A stretch of DNA of 64,000 nucleotides. Origin: Clusia tigrina. Lineage: Eukaryota; Arthropoda; Insecta; Diptera; Clusiidae. Below the pieces are notes generated by a model. That model saw only the letters and a program-made list of their open reading frames with translations. It had not been told where the DNA came from and ran no database searches. The DNA is taken from positions 95,361,676 through 95,425,675 of the forward strand of contig OV050031.1 in NCBI GenBank assembly GCA_920105625.2, in the 5' to 3' direction. This document shows positions 37,094-50,060 of the stretch, piece by piece. The translations under genes were made by a program, and so were the position numbers. Numbering within the stretch: the stretch's first letter is position 1; every line of letters starts with the position of its first letter.

Positions 37094-38950
37094 CGCTCAA
37101 AGCTATGCTACCCTTGAGTCCCAAATCAAACACTGATAAAACTTCAAATGGCCCTAACTTCTATACGGTACGTCCTACACCTATCAAAGTTTGCAACATA
37201 CAAATGCTTGTAACTTTTTACTGGAGCGTCATAAAACCTTGAAATTTTGTAACAATAAAGTACTCGAGCCTCTTGTTAATTTAAGCTATTGCTCAAAGCT
37301 ATGCTACCCTTGAATCCCAAATAAAACACTGATAAAACTTCAAATAGCCCTAACTTCTATACGGCACGTCCTGCACCTATCAAAGTTTGCAACATATGCT
37401 TGTAACTTTTTACTGGAGCGTCATAAAACCTTGAAATTTTGTAACAATAAAGTACTCGAGCCTCTTGTCAATTTAAGCTATTTCTCATAGCTATGCTACC
37501 CTTGAATCCCAAATAAAACATTGATAAAACTTCAAATTGCCCTAACTTCTATATGGTACGTCCTACACCTATCAAAGTTTGCAACATACAAATGCTTGTA
37601 ACTTTTTATTGGAGCGTCATAAAACATTGAAATTTTGTAACAATAAAGTACTCGAGCCTCTTGTCAATTTAAGCTATTGCTCAAAGCTATGCTACCCTAA
37701 AGTCCCAAATCAAACACTGATAAAACTTCAAATGGACCTAAATTCTATACGGTACGTCCTACACCTATCAAAGTTTGCAACATACAAATGCTTGTAACTT
37801 TTTACTGGAGCGTAATAAAACCTTGAAATTTTTTAACAATAAAGTACTCGAGCCTCTTGTCAATTTAACCTATCGCTCAAAGCTATGCTACCCTTAAGTC
37901 CCAAATCAAACACTGATAAAACTTCAAATGGCCCTAAATTCTATACGGTACGTCCTACACCTATCAAAGTTTGCAACATACAAATGCTTGTAACTGTTTA
38001 CTGGAGCGTCATAAAAGATTCAAATTTTGTAACAATAAAGCACTCGAGCCTCTTGTCAATTTAAGCTATTGCTCAAAGCTATGCTACCCTTAAGTCCCAA
38101 ATAAAACACTGATAAAACTTCAAATGGCCCTAACTTCTATACGGTACGTCCTACACCTATCAAAGTTTGCAACATACAAATGCTTGTAACTTTTCATTGG
38201 AGCGTCATAAAACCTTGAAATTTTGTAACAATAAAGTACTCGAGCCTCTTGTCAATTTAAGCTATCGCTCAAAGCTATGCTACCCTTGAGTCCCGAATCA
38301 AACACTGATAAAACTTCAAATGGCCCTAACTTCTATACGGTACGTCCTACACCTATCAAAGTTTGCAACATACAAATGCTTGTAACTTTTTACTAGAGCG
38401 TCATAAAACCTTGAAATTTTGTAACAATAAAGTACTCGAGCCTCTTGTCAATTTAAGCTATCGCTCAAAGATATGCTACTTTTGAGTCCCAAATCAAACA
38501 CTGATAAAACTTCAAATGGCCCTAACTTCTATACGGTACGTCCTACACCTATCAAAGTTTGCAACATATAAATGCTTGTAACTTTTTACTGGAGCGTCAT
38601 AAAACATTGAAATTTTGTAACAATAAAGTACTCGAGCCTCTTGTCAATTTAAGCTATCGCTCAAAGCTATGCTACCCTTGAGTCCCAAATCAAACACTGA
38701 TAAAACTTCAAATGGCCCTAACTTCTATACGGTACGTCCTACACCTATCAAAGTTTGCAACATACAAATGCTTGTAACTTTTTACTGGAGCGTCATAAAA
38801 CCTTGAAATTTTGTAACAATAAAGTACTCGAGCCACTTGTTAATTTAAGCTATTGCTCAAAGCTATGCTACCCTTGAATCCCAAATAAAACACTGATAAA
38901 ACTTCAAATGGCCCTAACTTCCATACGGCACGTCCTGCACCTATCAAAGT
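37094..38950 (+). repeat. ~1.9-kb block, copy of 17,343-19,200
   Basis: Carries the same rare words in the same order as 17.3-19.2 kb, including 'aaaagattcaaa' near 38,010 and 'tcattggagcg' near 38,193. Unlike the left copy, its final monomer (38,957) has the 4-bp deletion. The right copy therefore either gained the deletion by conversion or the left copy lost it. Confidence 0.87.
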
Positions 38951-40924
38951 TTGCAACATATGCTTGTAACTTTTTACTGGAGCGTCATAAAACCTTGAAA
39001 TTTTGTAACAATAAAGTACTCGAGCCTCTTGTCAATTTAAGCTATTGCTCAAAGCTATGCTACCCTTGAATCCCAAATAAAACACTGATAAATCTTCAAA
39101 TGGACCTAACTTCTATACGGTACGTCCTTAACCTATCAAAGTTTGCAACATACAAATGCTTGTAACTTTTTACTGGAGCGTCATAAAACCTTGATATTTT
39201 GTAACAATAAAGTACTCGAGCCTCTTGTCAATTTAAGCTATCGCTCAAAGCTATGCTACCCTTGAGTCCCAAATTAAACACTGATAAAACTTCAAATGGC
39301 CCTAACTTCTATACGGTACGTCCTACACCTATCAAAGTTTGCAACATACAAATGCTTGTAACTTTTTACTGGAGCGTCATAAAACCTTGAAATTTTGTAA
39401 CAATAAAATACTCGAGCCTCTTGTCAATTTAAGCTATTGCTCAAAGCTATGCTACCCTTAAATACCAAATAGAACACTGATAAAACTTCAAATGGCCCTA
39501 ACTTCTATACGGTACGTCCTACACCTATCAAAGTTTGCAATATACAAATGCTTGTAACTTTTTACTGGAGCGTCATAAAACCTTGAAATTTTGTAACAAT
39601 AAAGCACTCGAGCCTCTTGTCAATTTAAGCTATTGCTCAAAGCTATGCTACCCTTAAGTCCCAAATAAAACACTGATAAAACTTCAAATGGCCCTAACTT
39701 CTATACGGTACGTCCTACACCTATCAAAGTTTGCAACATACAAATGCTTGTAACTTTTCATTGGAGCGTCATAAAACCTTGAAATTTTGTAACAATAAAG
39801 TACTGGAGCCTCTTGTCAATTTAAGCTATCGCTCAAAGCTATGCTACCCTTGAGTCCCGAATCAAACACTGATAAAACTTCAAATGGCCCTAACTTCTAT
39901 ACGGTACGTCCTACACCTATCAAAGTTTGCAACATACAAATGCTTGTAACTTTTTACTAGAGCGTCATAAAACCTTGAAATTTTGTAACAATAAAGTACT
40001 CGAGCCTCTTGTCAATTTAAGCTATCGCTCATAGCTATGCTACTTTTGAGTCCCAAATCAAACACTGATAAAACTTCAAATGGCCCTAACTTCTATACGG
40101 TACGTCCTACACCTATCAAAGTTTGCAACATATAAATGCTTGTAACTTTTTACTGGAGCGTCATAAAACATTGAAATTTTGTAACAATAAAGTACTCGAG
40201 CCTCTTGTCAATTTAAGCTATCGCTCAAAGCTATGCTACCCTTGAGTCCCAAATCAAACACTGATAAAACTTCAAATGGCCCTAACTTCTATACGGTACG
40301 TCCTACACCTATCAAAGTTTGCAACATACAAATGCTTGTAACTTTTTACTGGAGCGTCATAAAACCTTGAAATTTTGTAACAATAAAGTACTCGAGCCAC
40401 TTGTTAATTTAAGCTATTGCTCAAAGCTATGCTACCCTTGAATCCCAAATAAAACACTGATAAAACTTCAAATGGCCCTAACTTCCATACGGCACGTCCT
40501 GCACCTATCAAAGTTTGCAACATATGCTTGTAACTTTTTACTGGAGCGTCATAAAACCTTGAAATTTTGTAACAATAAAGTACTCGAGCCTCTTGTCAAT
40601 TTAAGCTATTTCTCAAAGCTATGCTACCCTTGAATCCCAAATAAAACATTGATAAAACTTCAAATTGCCCTAACTTCTATATGGTACGTCCTACACCTAT
40701 CAAAGTTTGCAACATACAAATGCTTGTAACTTTTTATTGGAGCGTCATAAAACATTGAAATTTTGTAACAATAAAGTACTCGAGCCTCTTGTCAATTTAA
40801 GCTATTGCTCAAAGCTATGCTACCCTTAAGTCCCAAATCAAACACTGATAAAACTTCAAATGGCCCTAACTTCTTTACGGTACGTCCTACACCTATCAAA
40901 GTTTGCAACATACAAATGCTTGTA

Positions 40925-40942
40925 ACTTTTTACGCCTCTTGT
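40925..40942 (+). other. 46-bp deletion inside one monomer
   Basis: 'tttttac' joins directly to 'gcctcttgtc', removing consensus 58-103 of this monomer, including CTCGAG. The loss accounts for the 1,714-bp gap between CATATG sites at 40,521 and 42,235 (9 x 196 - 4 - 46). No shared bases are visible at the join, unlike the smaller deletions. It is the largest length change in the window and occurs once. It fuses two short open frames, which is chance. Confidence 0.92.
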
Positions 40943-42207
40943 CAATTTAAGCTATCGCTCAAAGCTATGCTACCCTTGAGTCCCAAATCAAACACTGATG
41001 AAACTTCAAATGGCCCTAACTTCTATACGGTACGTCCTTAACCTATCAAAGTTTGCAACATACAAATGCTTGTAACTTTTTACTGGAGTGTCATAAAACC
41101 TTGAAATTTTGTAACAATAAAATACTCGAGCCTCTTGTCAATTTAAGCTATTGCTCAAAGCTATGCTACCCTTGAATACCAAATAAAACACTGATAAAAC
41201 TTCAAATGGCCCTAACTTCTATACGGTACGTCCTACACCTATCAAAGTTTGCAACATACAAATGCTTGTAACTTTTTACTGGAGCGTCATAAAACCTTGA
41301 AATTTTGTAACAATAAAGTACTCGAGCCTCTTGTCAATTTAAGCTATTGCTCAAAGCTATGCTACCCTTGAATCCCAAATTAAACACTGATAAAACTTCA
41401 AATGGCCCTAACTTCTATGCGGTACGTCCTACACCTATCAAAGTTTGCAACATACAAATGCTTGTGACTTTTTACTGGAGCGTCATAAAACCTTGAAATT
41501 TTGTAACAATAAAGTACTCGAGCCGCTTGTCAACTTATGCTATCGGTCAAAGCTATGCTACCCTTAAGTCCCGAATCAAACACTGATAAAACTTCAAATG
41601 GCCCTAACTTCTATACGGTACGTCCTACACCTATCAAAGTTTGCAACATACAAATGCTTGTAACTTTTTACTGGAGCGTCATAAAACCTTTAAATTTTGT
41701 AACAATAAAGCACTCGAGCCTCTTGTCAATTTAAGCTATCGCTCAAAGCTATGCTAATCTTAAGTCCCAAATAAAACACTGATAAAACTTCAAATGGCCC
41801 TAACTTCTATACGGTACGTCCTACACCTATCAAAGTTTGCAACATATAAATGCTTGTAACTTTTTACTGGAGCGTCATAAAACCTTGAAATTTTTTAACA
41901 ATAAAGTACTCGAGCCTCTTGTCAATTTAAGCTATCGCTCAAAGCTATGCTACCCTTGAGTCCCAAATCAAACACTGATAAAACTTCAAATGGCCCTAAC
42001 TTCTATACGGTACGTCCTACACCTATCAAAGTTTGCAACATACAAATGCTTGTAACTTTTTACTGGAGCGTCATAAAACCTTGAAATTTTGTAACAATAA
42101 AGTACTCGAGCCTCTTGTTAATTTAAGCTATTGCTCAAAGCTATGCTACCCTTGAATCCCAAATAAAACACTGATAAAACTTCAAATAGCCCTAACTTCT
42201 ATACGGC

Positions 42208-45200
42208 ACGTCCTGCACCTATCAAAGTTTGCAACATATGCTTGTAACTTTTTACTGGAGCGTCATAAAACCTTGAAATTTTGTAACAATAAAGTACTCG
42301 AGCCTCTTGTCAATTTAAGCTATTTCTCATAGCTATGCTACCCTTGAATCCCAAATAAAACATTGATAAAACTTCAAATTGCCCTAACTTCTATATGGTA
42401 CGTCCTACACCTATCAAAGTTTGCAACATACAAATGCTTGTAACTTTTTATTGGAGCGTCATAAAACATTGAAATTTTGTAACAATAAAGTACTCGAGCC
42501 TCTTGTCAATTTAAGCTATTTCTCATAGCTATGCTACCCTTGAATCCCAAATAAAACATTGATAAAACTTCAAATTGCCCTAACTTCTATATGGTACGTC
42601 CTACACCTATCAAAGTTTGCAACATACAAATGCTTGTAACTTTTTATTGGAGCGTCATAAAACCTTGAAATTTTGTAACAATAAAGTACTCGAGCCTCTT
42701 GTCAATTTAAGCTATTGCTCAAAGCTATGCTACCCTAAAGTCCCGAATCAAACACTGATAAAACTTCAAATGGCCCTAACTTCTATACGGTACGTCCTAC
42801 ACCTATCAAAGTTTGCAACATACAAATGCTTGTAACTTTTTACTAGAGCGTCATAAAACCTTGAAATTTTGTAACAATAAAGTACTCGAGCCTCTTGTCA
42901 ATTTAAGCTATCGCTCAAAGATATGCTACTTTTGAGTCCCAAATCAAACACTGATAAAACTTCAAATGGCCCTAACTTCTATACGGTACGTCCTACACCT
43001 ATCAAAGTTTGCAACATATAAATGCTTGTAACTTTTTACTGGAGCGTCATAAAACATTGAAATTTTGTAACAATAAAGTACTCGAGCCTCTTGTCAATTT
43101 AAGCTATCGCTCAAAGCTATGCTACCCTTGAGTCCCAAATCAAACACTGATAAAACTTCAAATGGCCCTAACTTCTATACGGTACGTCCTACACCTATCA
43201 AAGTTTGCAACATACAAATGCTTGTAACTTTTTACTGGAGCGTCATAAAACCTTGAAATTTTGTAACAATAAAGTACTCGAGCCACTTGTTAATTTAAGC
43301 TATTGCTCAAAGCTGTGCTACCCTTGAATCCCAAATAAAACACTGATAAAACTTCAAATGGCCCTAACTTCCATACGGCACGTCCTGCACCTATCAAAGT
43401 TTGCAACATATGCTTGTAACTTTTTACTGGAGCGTCATAAAACCTTGAAATTTTGTAACAATAAAGTACTCGAGCCTCTTGTCAATTTAAGCTATTTCTC
43501 AAAGCTATGCTACCCTTGAATCCCAAATAAAACATTGATAAAACTTCAAATTGCCCTAACTTCTATATGGTACGTCCTACACCTATCAAAGTTTGCAACA
43601 TACAAATGCTTGTAACTTTTTATTGGAGCGTCATAAAACATTGAAATTTTGTAACAATAAAGTACTCGAGCCTCTTGTCAATTTAAGCTATTGCTCAAAG
43701 CTATGCTACCCTTAAGTCCCAAATCAAACACTGATAAAACTTCAAATGGCCCTAACTTCTATACGGTACGTCCTACACCTATCAAAGTTTGCAACATACA
43801 AATGCTTGTAACTTTTTACTGGAGCGTCATAAAACCTTGAAATTTTGTAACAATAAAGTACTCGAGCCTCTTGTCAATTTAAGCTATTGCTCAAAGCTAT
43901 GCTACTCTTGAATCCCAAATAAAACACTGATAAAACTTCAAGTGGCCCTAACTTCTATACGGTACGTCCTACACCTATCAAAGTTTGCAACATACAAATG
44001 CTTGTAACTTTTTACTGGAGCGTCACAAAACCTTGAAATTTTGTAACAATAAAGTACTCGAGCCTCTTGTCAATTTAAGCTATTGCTCAAAGCTATGCTA
44101 CCCTTGAATCCCAAATAAAACACTGATAAATCTTCAAATGGACCTAACTTCTATACGGTACGTCCTTAACCTATCAAAGTTTGCAACATACAAATGCTTG
44201 TAACTTTTTACTGGAGCGTCATAAAACCTTGAAATTTTGTAACAATAAAATACTCGAGCCTCTTGTCAATTTAAGCTATTGCTCAAAGCTATGCTACCCT
44301 TAAATACCAAATAGAACACTGATAAAACTTCAAATGGCCCTAACTTCTATACGGTACGTCCTACACCTATCAAAGTTTGCAATATACAAATGCTTGTAAC
44401 TTTTTACTGGAGCGTCATAAAACCTTGAAATTTTGTAACAATAAAGTACTCGAGCCTCTTGTCAATTTAAGCTATTGCTCTAAGCTATGCTACTCTTGAA
44501 TCCCAAATAAAACACTGATAAAACTTCAAATGGCCCTAACTTCTATACGGTACGTCCTACACCTATCAAAGTTTGCAACATACAAATGCTTGTAACTTTT
44601 TACTGGAGCGTCATAAAACCTTGAAATTTTGTAACAATAAAGTACTCGAGCCTCTTGTCAATTTAAGCTATTGCTCAAAGCTATGCTACCCTTGAATCCC
44701 AAATTAAACACTGATAAAACTTCAAATGGCCCTACCTTCTATGCGGTACGTCCTACACCTATCAAAGTTTGCAACATACAAATGCTTGTGACTTTTTACT
44801 GGAGCGTCATAACACCTTGAAATTTTGTAACAATAAAGTACTCGAGCCGCTTGTCAACTTATGCTATCGCTCAAAGCTATGCTACACTTTAGTCCCGAAT
44901 CAAACACTGATAAAAATTCAAATGGCCCTAACTTCTATACGGTACGTCCTACACATATCAAAGTTTGCAACATACAAATGCTTGTAACTTTTTACTGGAG
45001 CGTCATAAAATCTTTCAATTTTGTAACAATAAAACACTCGAGCCTCTTGTCAATTTAAGCTATTGCTCAAAGCTATGCTACCCTTAAGTCCCAAATAAAA
45101 CACTGATACAACTACAAATGGCCCTAACTTCTATACGGTACGTCCTACACCTATCAAAGTTTGCAACATACAAATGCTTGTAACTTTTCATTGGAGCGTC

Positions 45201-45335
45201 ATAAAACCTTGAAATTTTGTAACAATAAAGTACTCGAGCCTCTTGTCAATTTAAGCTATCGCTCAAAGCTATGCTACCCTTGAGTCCCGAATCAAACACT
45301 GATAAAACTTCAAATGGCCCTAACTTCTATACGGT
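42208..45335 (+). repeat. 16-monomer HOR (3,128 bp), copy 1
   Basis: CATATG sites at 42,235 and 43,407 map to 45,363 and 46,535, an offset of 3,128 = 16 x 196 - 8. The left edge lies between 'acggcacg' (42,207) and 'tgcacc' (42,215). Members include two successive 'tttctcatag' monomers, 'ccctaaagtcccg', 'aatatacaaatg', 'gcgtcacaaaacc', 'cacttta' and 'gatacaactac'. Few differences from copy 2 were seen ('ccttgaaa' at 42,662 against 'cattgaaa' at 45,790; 'agctgtgct' near 43,313). Confidence 0.92.
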
Positions 45336-45366
45336 ACGTCCTGCACCTATCAAAGTTTGCAACATA
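45331..45366 (+). other. Recombinant monomer at the 16-mer junction
   Basis: Reads 'acggtacgtcctgcacc' with the 4-bp deletion: an ordinary left part ('ggtacg') joined to the right part of the 192-bp type ('tgcacc', CATATG). It lies exactly where the second 3,128-bp copy begins. The exchange therefore happened in the 8-bp interval between 45,335 and 45,343. Confidence 0.88.
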
Positions 45367-48300
45367 TGCTTGTAACTTTTTACTGGAGCGTCATAAAACC
45401 TTGAAATTTTGTAACAATAAAGTACTCGAGCCTCTTGTCAATTTAAGCTATTTCTCATAGCTATGCTACCCTTGAATCCCAAATAAAACATTGATAAAAC
45501 TTCAAATTGCCCTAACTTCTATATGGTACGTCCTACACCTATCAAAGTTTGCAACATACAAATGCTTGTAACTTTTTATTGGAGCGTCATAAAACATTGA
45601 AATTTTGTAACAATAAAGTACTCGAGCCTCTTGTCAATTTAAGCTATTTCTCATAGCTATGCTACCCTTGAATCCCAAATAAAACATTGATAAAACTTCA
45701 AATTGCCCTAACTTCTATATGGTACGTCCTACACCTATCAAAGTTTGCAACATACAAATGCTTGTAACTTTTTATTGGAGCGTCATAAAACATTGAAATT
45801 TTGTAACAATAAAGTACTCGAGCCTCTTGTCAATTTAAGCTATTGCTCAAAGCTATGCTACCCTAAAGTCCCGAATCAAACACTGATAAAACTTCAAATG
45901 GCCCTAACTTCTATACGGTACGTCCTACACCTATCAAAGTTTGCAACATACAAATGCTTGTAACTTTTTACTAGAGCGTCATAAAACCTTGAAATTTTGT
46001 AACAATAAAGTACTCGAGCCTCTTGTCAATTTAAGCTATCGCTCAAAGATATGCTACTTTTGAGTCCCAAATCAAACACTGATAAAACTTCAAATGGCCC
46101 TAACTTCTATACGGTACGTCCTACACCTATCAAAGTTTGCAACATATAAATGCTTGTAACTTTTTACTGGAGCGTCATAAAACATTGAAATTTTGTAACA
46201 ATAAAGTACTCGAGCCTCTTGTCAATTTAAGCTATCGCTCAAAGCTATGCTACCCTTGAGTCCCAAATCAAACACTGATAAAACTTCAAATGGCCCTAAC
46301 TTCTATACGGTACGTCCTACACCTATCAAAGTTTGCAACATACAAATGCTTGTAACTTTTTACTGGAGCGTCATAAAACCTTGAAATTTTGTAACAATAA
46401 AGTACTCGAGCCACTTGTTAATTTAAGCTATTGCTCAAAGCTATGCTACCCTTGAATCCCAAATAAAACACTGATAAAACTTCAAATGGCCCTAACTTCC
46501 ATACGGCACGTCCTGCACCTATCAAAGTTTGCAACATATGCTTGTAACTTTTTACTGGAGCGTCATAAAACCTTGAAATTTTGTAACAATAAAGTACTCG
46601 AGCCTCTTGTCAATTTAAGCTATTTCTCAAAGCTATGCTACCCTTGAATCCCAAATAAAACATTGATAAAACTTCAAATTGCCCTAACTTCTATATGGTA
46701 CGTCCTACACCTATCAAAGTTTGCAACATACAAATGCTTGTAACCTTTTATTGGAGCGTCATAAAACATTGAAATTTTGTAACAATAAAGTACTCGAGCC
46801 TCTTGTCAATTTAAGCTATTGCTCAAAGCTATGCTACCCTTAAGTCCCAAATCAAACACTGATAAAACTTCAAATGGCCCTAACTTCTATACGGTACGTC
46901 CTACACCTATCAAAGTTTGCAACATACAAATGCTTGTAACTTTTTACTGGAGCGTCATAAAACCTTGAAATTTTGTAACAATAAAGTACTCGAGCCTCTT
47001 GTCAATTTAAGCTATTGCTCAAAGCTATGCTACTCTTGAATCCCAAATAAAACACTGATAAAACTTCAAGTGGCCCTAACTTCTATACGGTACGTCCTAC
47101 ACCTATCAAAGTTTGCAACATACAAATGCTTGTAACTTTTTACTGGAGCGTCACAAAACCTTGAAATTTTGTAACAATAAAGTACTCGAGCCTCTTGTCA
47201 ATTTAAGCTATTGCTCAAAGCTATGCTACCCTTGAATCCCAAATAAAACACTGATAAATCTTCAAATGGACCTAACTTCTATACGGTACGTCCTTAACCT
47301 ATCAAAGTTTGCAACATACAAATGCTTGTAACTTTTTACTGGAGCGTCATAAAACCTTGAAATTTTGTAACAATAAAATACTCGAGCCTCTTGTCAATTT
47401 AAGCTATTGCTCAAAGCTATGCTACCCTTAAATACCAAATAGAACACTGATAAAACTTCAAATGGCCCTAACTTCTATACGGTACGTCCTACACCTATCA
47501 AAGTTTGCAATATACAAATGCTTGTAACTTTTTACTGGAGCGTCATAAAACCTTGAAATTTTGTAACAATAAAGTACTCGAGCCTCTTGTCAATTTAAGC
47601 TATTGCTCTAAGCTATGCTACTCTTGAATCCCAAATAAAACACTGATAAAACTTCAAATGGCCCTAACTTCTATACGGTACGTCCTACACCTATCAAAGT
47701 TTGCAACATACAAATGCTTGTAACTTTTTACTGGAGCGTCATAAAACCTTGAAATTTTGTAACAATAAAGTACTCGAGCCTCTTGTCAATTTAAGCTATT
47801 GCTCAAAGCTATGCTACCCTTGAATCCCAAATTAAACACTGATAAAACTTCAAATGGCCCTACCTTCTATGCGGTACGTCCTACACCTATCAAAGTTTGC
47901 AACATACAAATGCTTGTGACTTTTTACTGGAGCGTCATAACACCTTGAAATTTTGTAACAATAAAGTACTCGAGCCGCTTGTCAACTTATGCTATCGCTC
48001 AAAGCTATGCTACACTTTAGTCCCGAATCAAACACTGATAAAAATTCAAATGGCCCTAACTTCTATACGGTACGTCCTACACATATCAAAGTTTGCAACA
48101 TACAAATGCTTGTAACTTTTTACTGGAGCGTCATAAAATCTTTCAATTTTGTAACAATAAAACACTCGAGCCTCTTGTCAATTTAAGCTATTGCTCAAAG
48201 CTATGCTACCCTTAAGTCCCAAATAAAACACTGATACAACTACAAATGGCCCTAACTTCTATACGGTACGTCCTACACCTATCAAAGTTTGCAACATACA

Positions 48301-48463
48301 AATGCTTGTAACTTTTCATTGGAGCGTCATAAAACCTTGAAATTTTGTAACAATAAAGTACTCGAGCCTCTTGTCAATTTAAGCTATCGCTCAAAGCTAT
48401 GCTACCCTTGAGTCCCGAATCAAACACTGATAAAACTTCAAATGGCCCTAACTTCTATACGGT
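45336..48463 (+). repeat. 16-monomer HOR (3,128 bp), copy 2
   Basis: Full tandem partner of 42,208-45,335. At its right end (48,471) the sequence reads 'acggtacgtcctacacc', the parental form that the junction monomer has lost. This allows both breakpoints to be read. Near-identity suggests recent duplication. Confidence 0.92.
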
Positions 48464-50060
48464 ACGTCCTACACCTATCAAAGTTTGCAACATACAAATG
48501 CTTGTAACTTTTTACTAGAGCGTCATAAAACCTTGAAATTTTGTAACAATAAAGTACTCGAGCCTCTTGTCAATTTAAGCTATCGCTCAAAGCTATGCTA
48601 CTTTTGAGTCCCAAATAAAACACTGATAAAACTTCAAATGGCCCTAACTTCTATACGGTACGTCCTACACCTATCAAAGTTTGCAACATATAAATGCTTG
48701 TAACTTTTTACTGGAGCGTCATAAAACATTGAAATTTTGTAACAATAAAGTACTCGAGCCTCTTGTCAATTTAAGCTATCGCTCAAAGCTATGCTACCCT
48801 TGAGTCCCAAATCAAACACTGATAAAACTTCAAATGGCCCTAACTTCTATACGGTACGTCCTACACCTATCAAAGTTTGCAACATACAAATGCTTGTAAC
48901 TTTTTACTGGAGCGTCATAAAACCTTGAAATTTTGTAACAATAAAGTACTCGAGCCACTTGTTAATTTAAGCTATTGCTCAAAGCTATGCTACCCTTGAA
49001 TCCCAAATAAAACACTGATAAAACTTCAAATGGCCCTAACTTCCATACGGCACGTCCTGCACCTATCAAAGTTTGCAACATATGCTTGTAACTTTTTACT
49101 GGAGCGTCATAAAACCTTGAAATTTTGTAACAATAAAGTACTCGAGCCTCTTGTCAATTTAAGCTATTTCTCAAAGCTATGCTACCCTTGAATCCCAAAT
49201 AAAACATTGATAAAACTTCAAATTGCCCTAACTTCTATATGGTACGTCCTACACCTATCAAAGTTTGCAACATACAAATGCTTGTAACTTTTTATTGGAG
49301 CGTCATAAAACATTGAAATTTTGTAACAATAAAGTACTCGAGCCTCTTGTCAATTTAAGCTATTGCTCAAAGCTATGCTACCCTTAAGTCCCAAATCAAA
49401 CACTGATAAAACTTCAAATGGCCCTAACTTCTATACGGTACGTCCTACACCTATCAAAGTTTGCAACATACAAATGCTTGTAACTTTTTACTGGAGCGTC
49501 ATAAAACCTTGAAATTTTGTAACAATAAAGTACTCGAGCCTCTTGACAATTTAAGCTATTGCTCAAAGCTATGCTACTCTTGAATCCCAAATAAAACACT
49601 GATAAAACTTCAAATGGCCCTAACTTCTATACGGTACGTCCTACACCTATCAAAGTTTGCAACATACAAATGCTTGTAACTTTTTACTGGAGCGTCATAA
49701 AACCTTGAAATTTTGTAACAATAAAGTACTCGAGCCTCTTGTCAATTTAAGCTTTTGCTCAAAGCTATGCTACCCTTGAATCCCAAATTAAACACTGATA
49801 AAACTTCAAATGGCCCTACCTTCTATGCGGTACGTCCTACACCTATCAAAGTTTGCAACATACAAATGCTTGTGACTTTTTACTGGAGCGTCATAACACC
49901 TTGAAATTTTGTAACAATAAAGTACTCGAGCCGCTTGTCAACTTATGCTATCGCTCAAAGCTATGCTACACTTAAGTCCCGAATCAAACACTGATAAAAA
50001 TTCAAATGGCCCTAACTTCTATACGGTACGTCCTACACATATCAAAGTTTGCAACATACA
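48464..50060 (+). repeat. Composite block after the 16-mer
   Basis: 48,470-49,600 matches 45,930-47,060 at an offset of 2,544 bp (13 monomers minus 4). 49,610-50,060 then matches 47,650-48,100 at an offset of 1,956 bp (10 monomers minus 4). Relative to a third 16-mer copy, three monomers are missing in the middle. It includes an unusual 'aagcttttgctc' monomer at 49,750 (HindIII-type AAGCTT). Confidence 0.82.

Larger units (their letters stand above)
36951..42207 (+). repeat. Mosaic of blocks seen elsewhere
   Basis: Contains the 19,751-bp-offset block (37,094-38,950), a 1,564-bp-offset pair (about 38,040-39,050 and 39,600-40,610), a stretch near 41,400-41,760 like 20.6 kb ('cttgtgac', 'ccgcttgtcaacttatgc'), and a return to the 'aatagccc'/'cggcacg' string near 42,190. 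No single HOR spans it. It reads as pieces of several older units joined. Confidence 0.8.
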
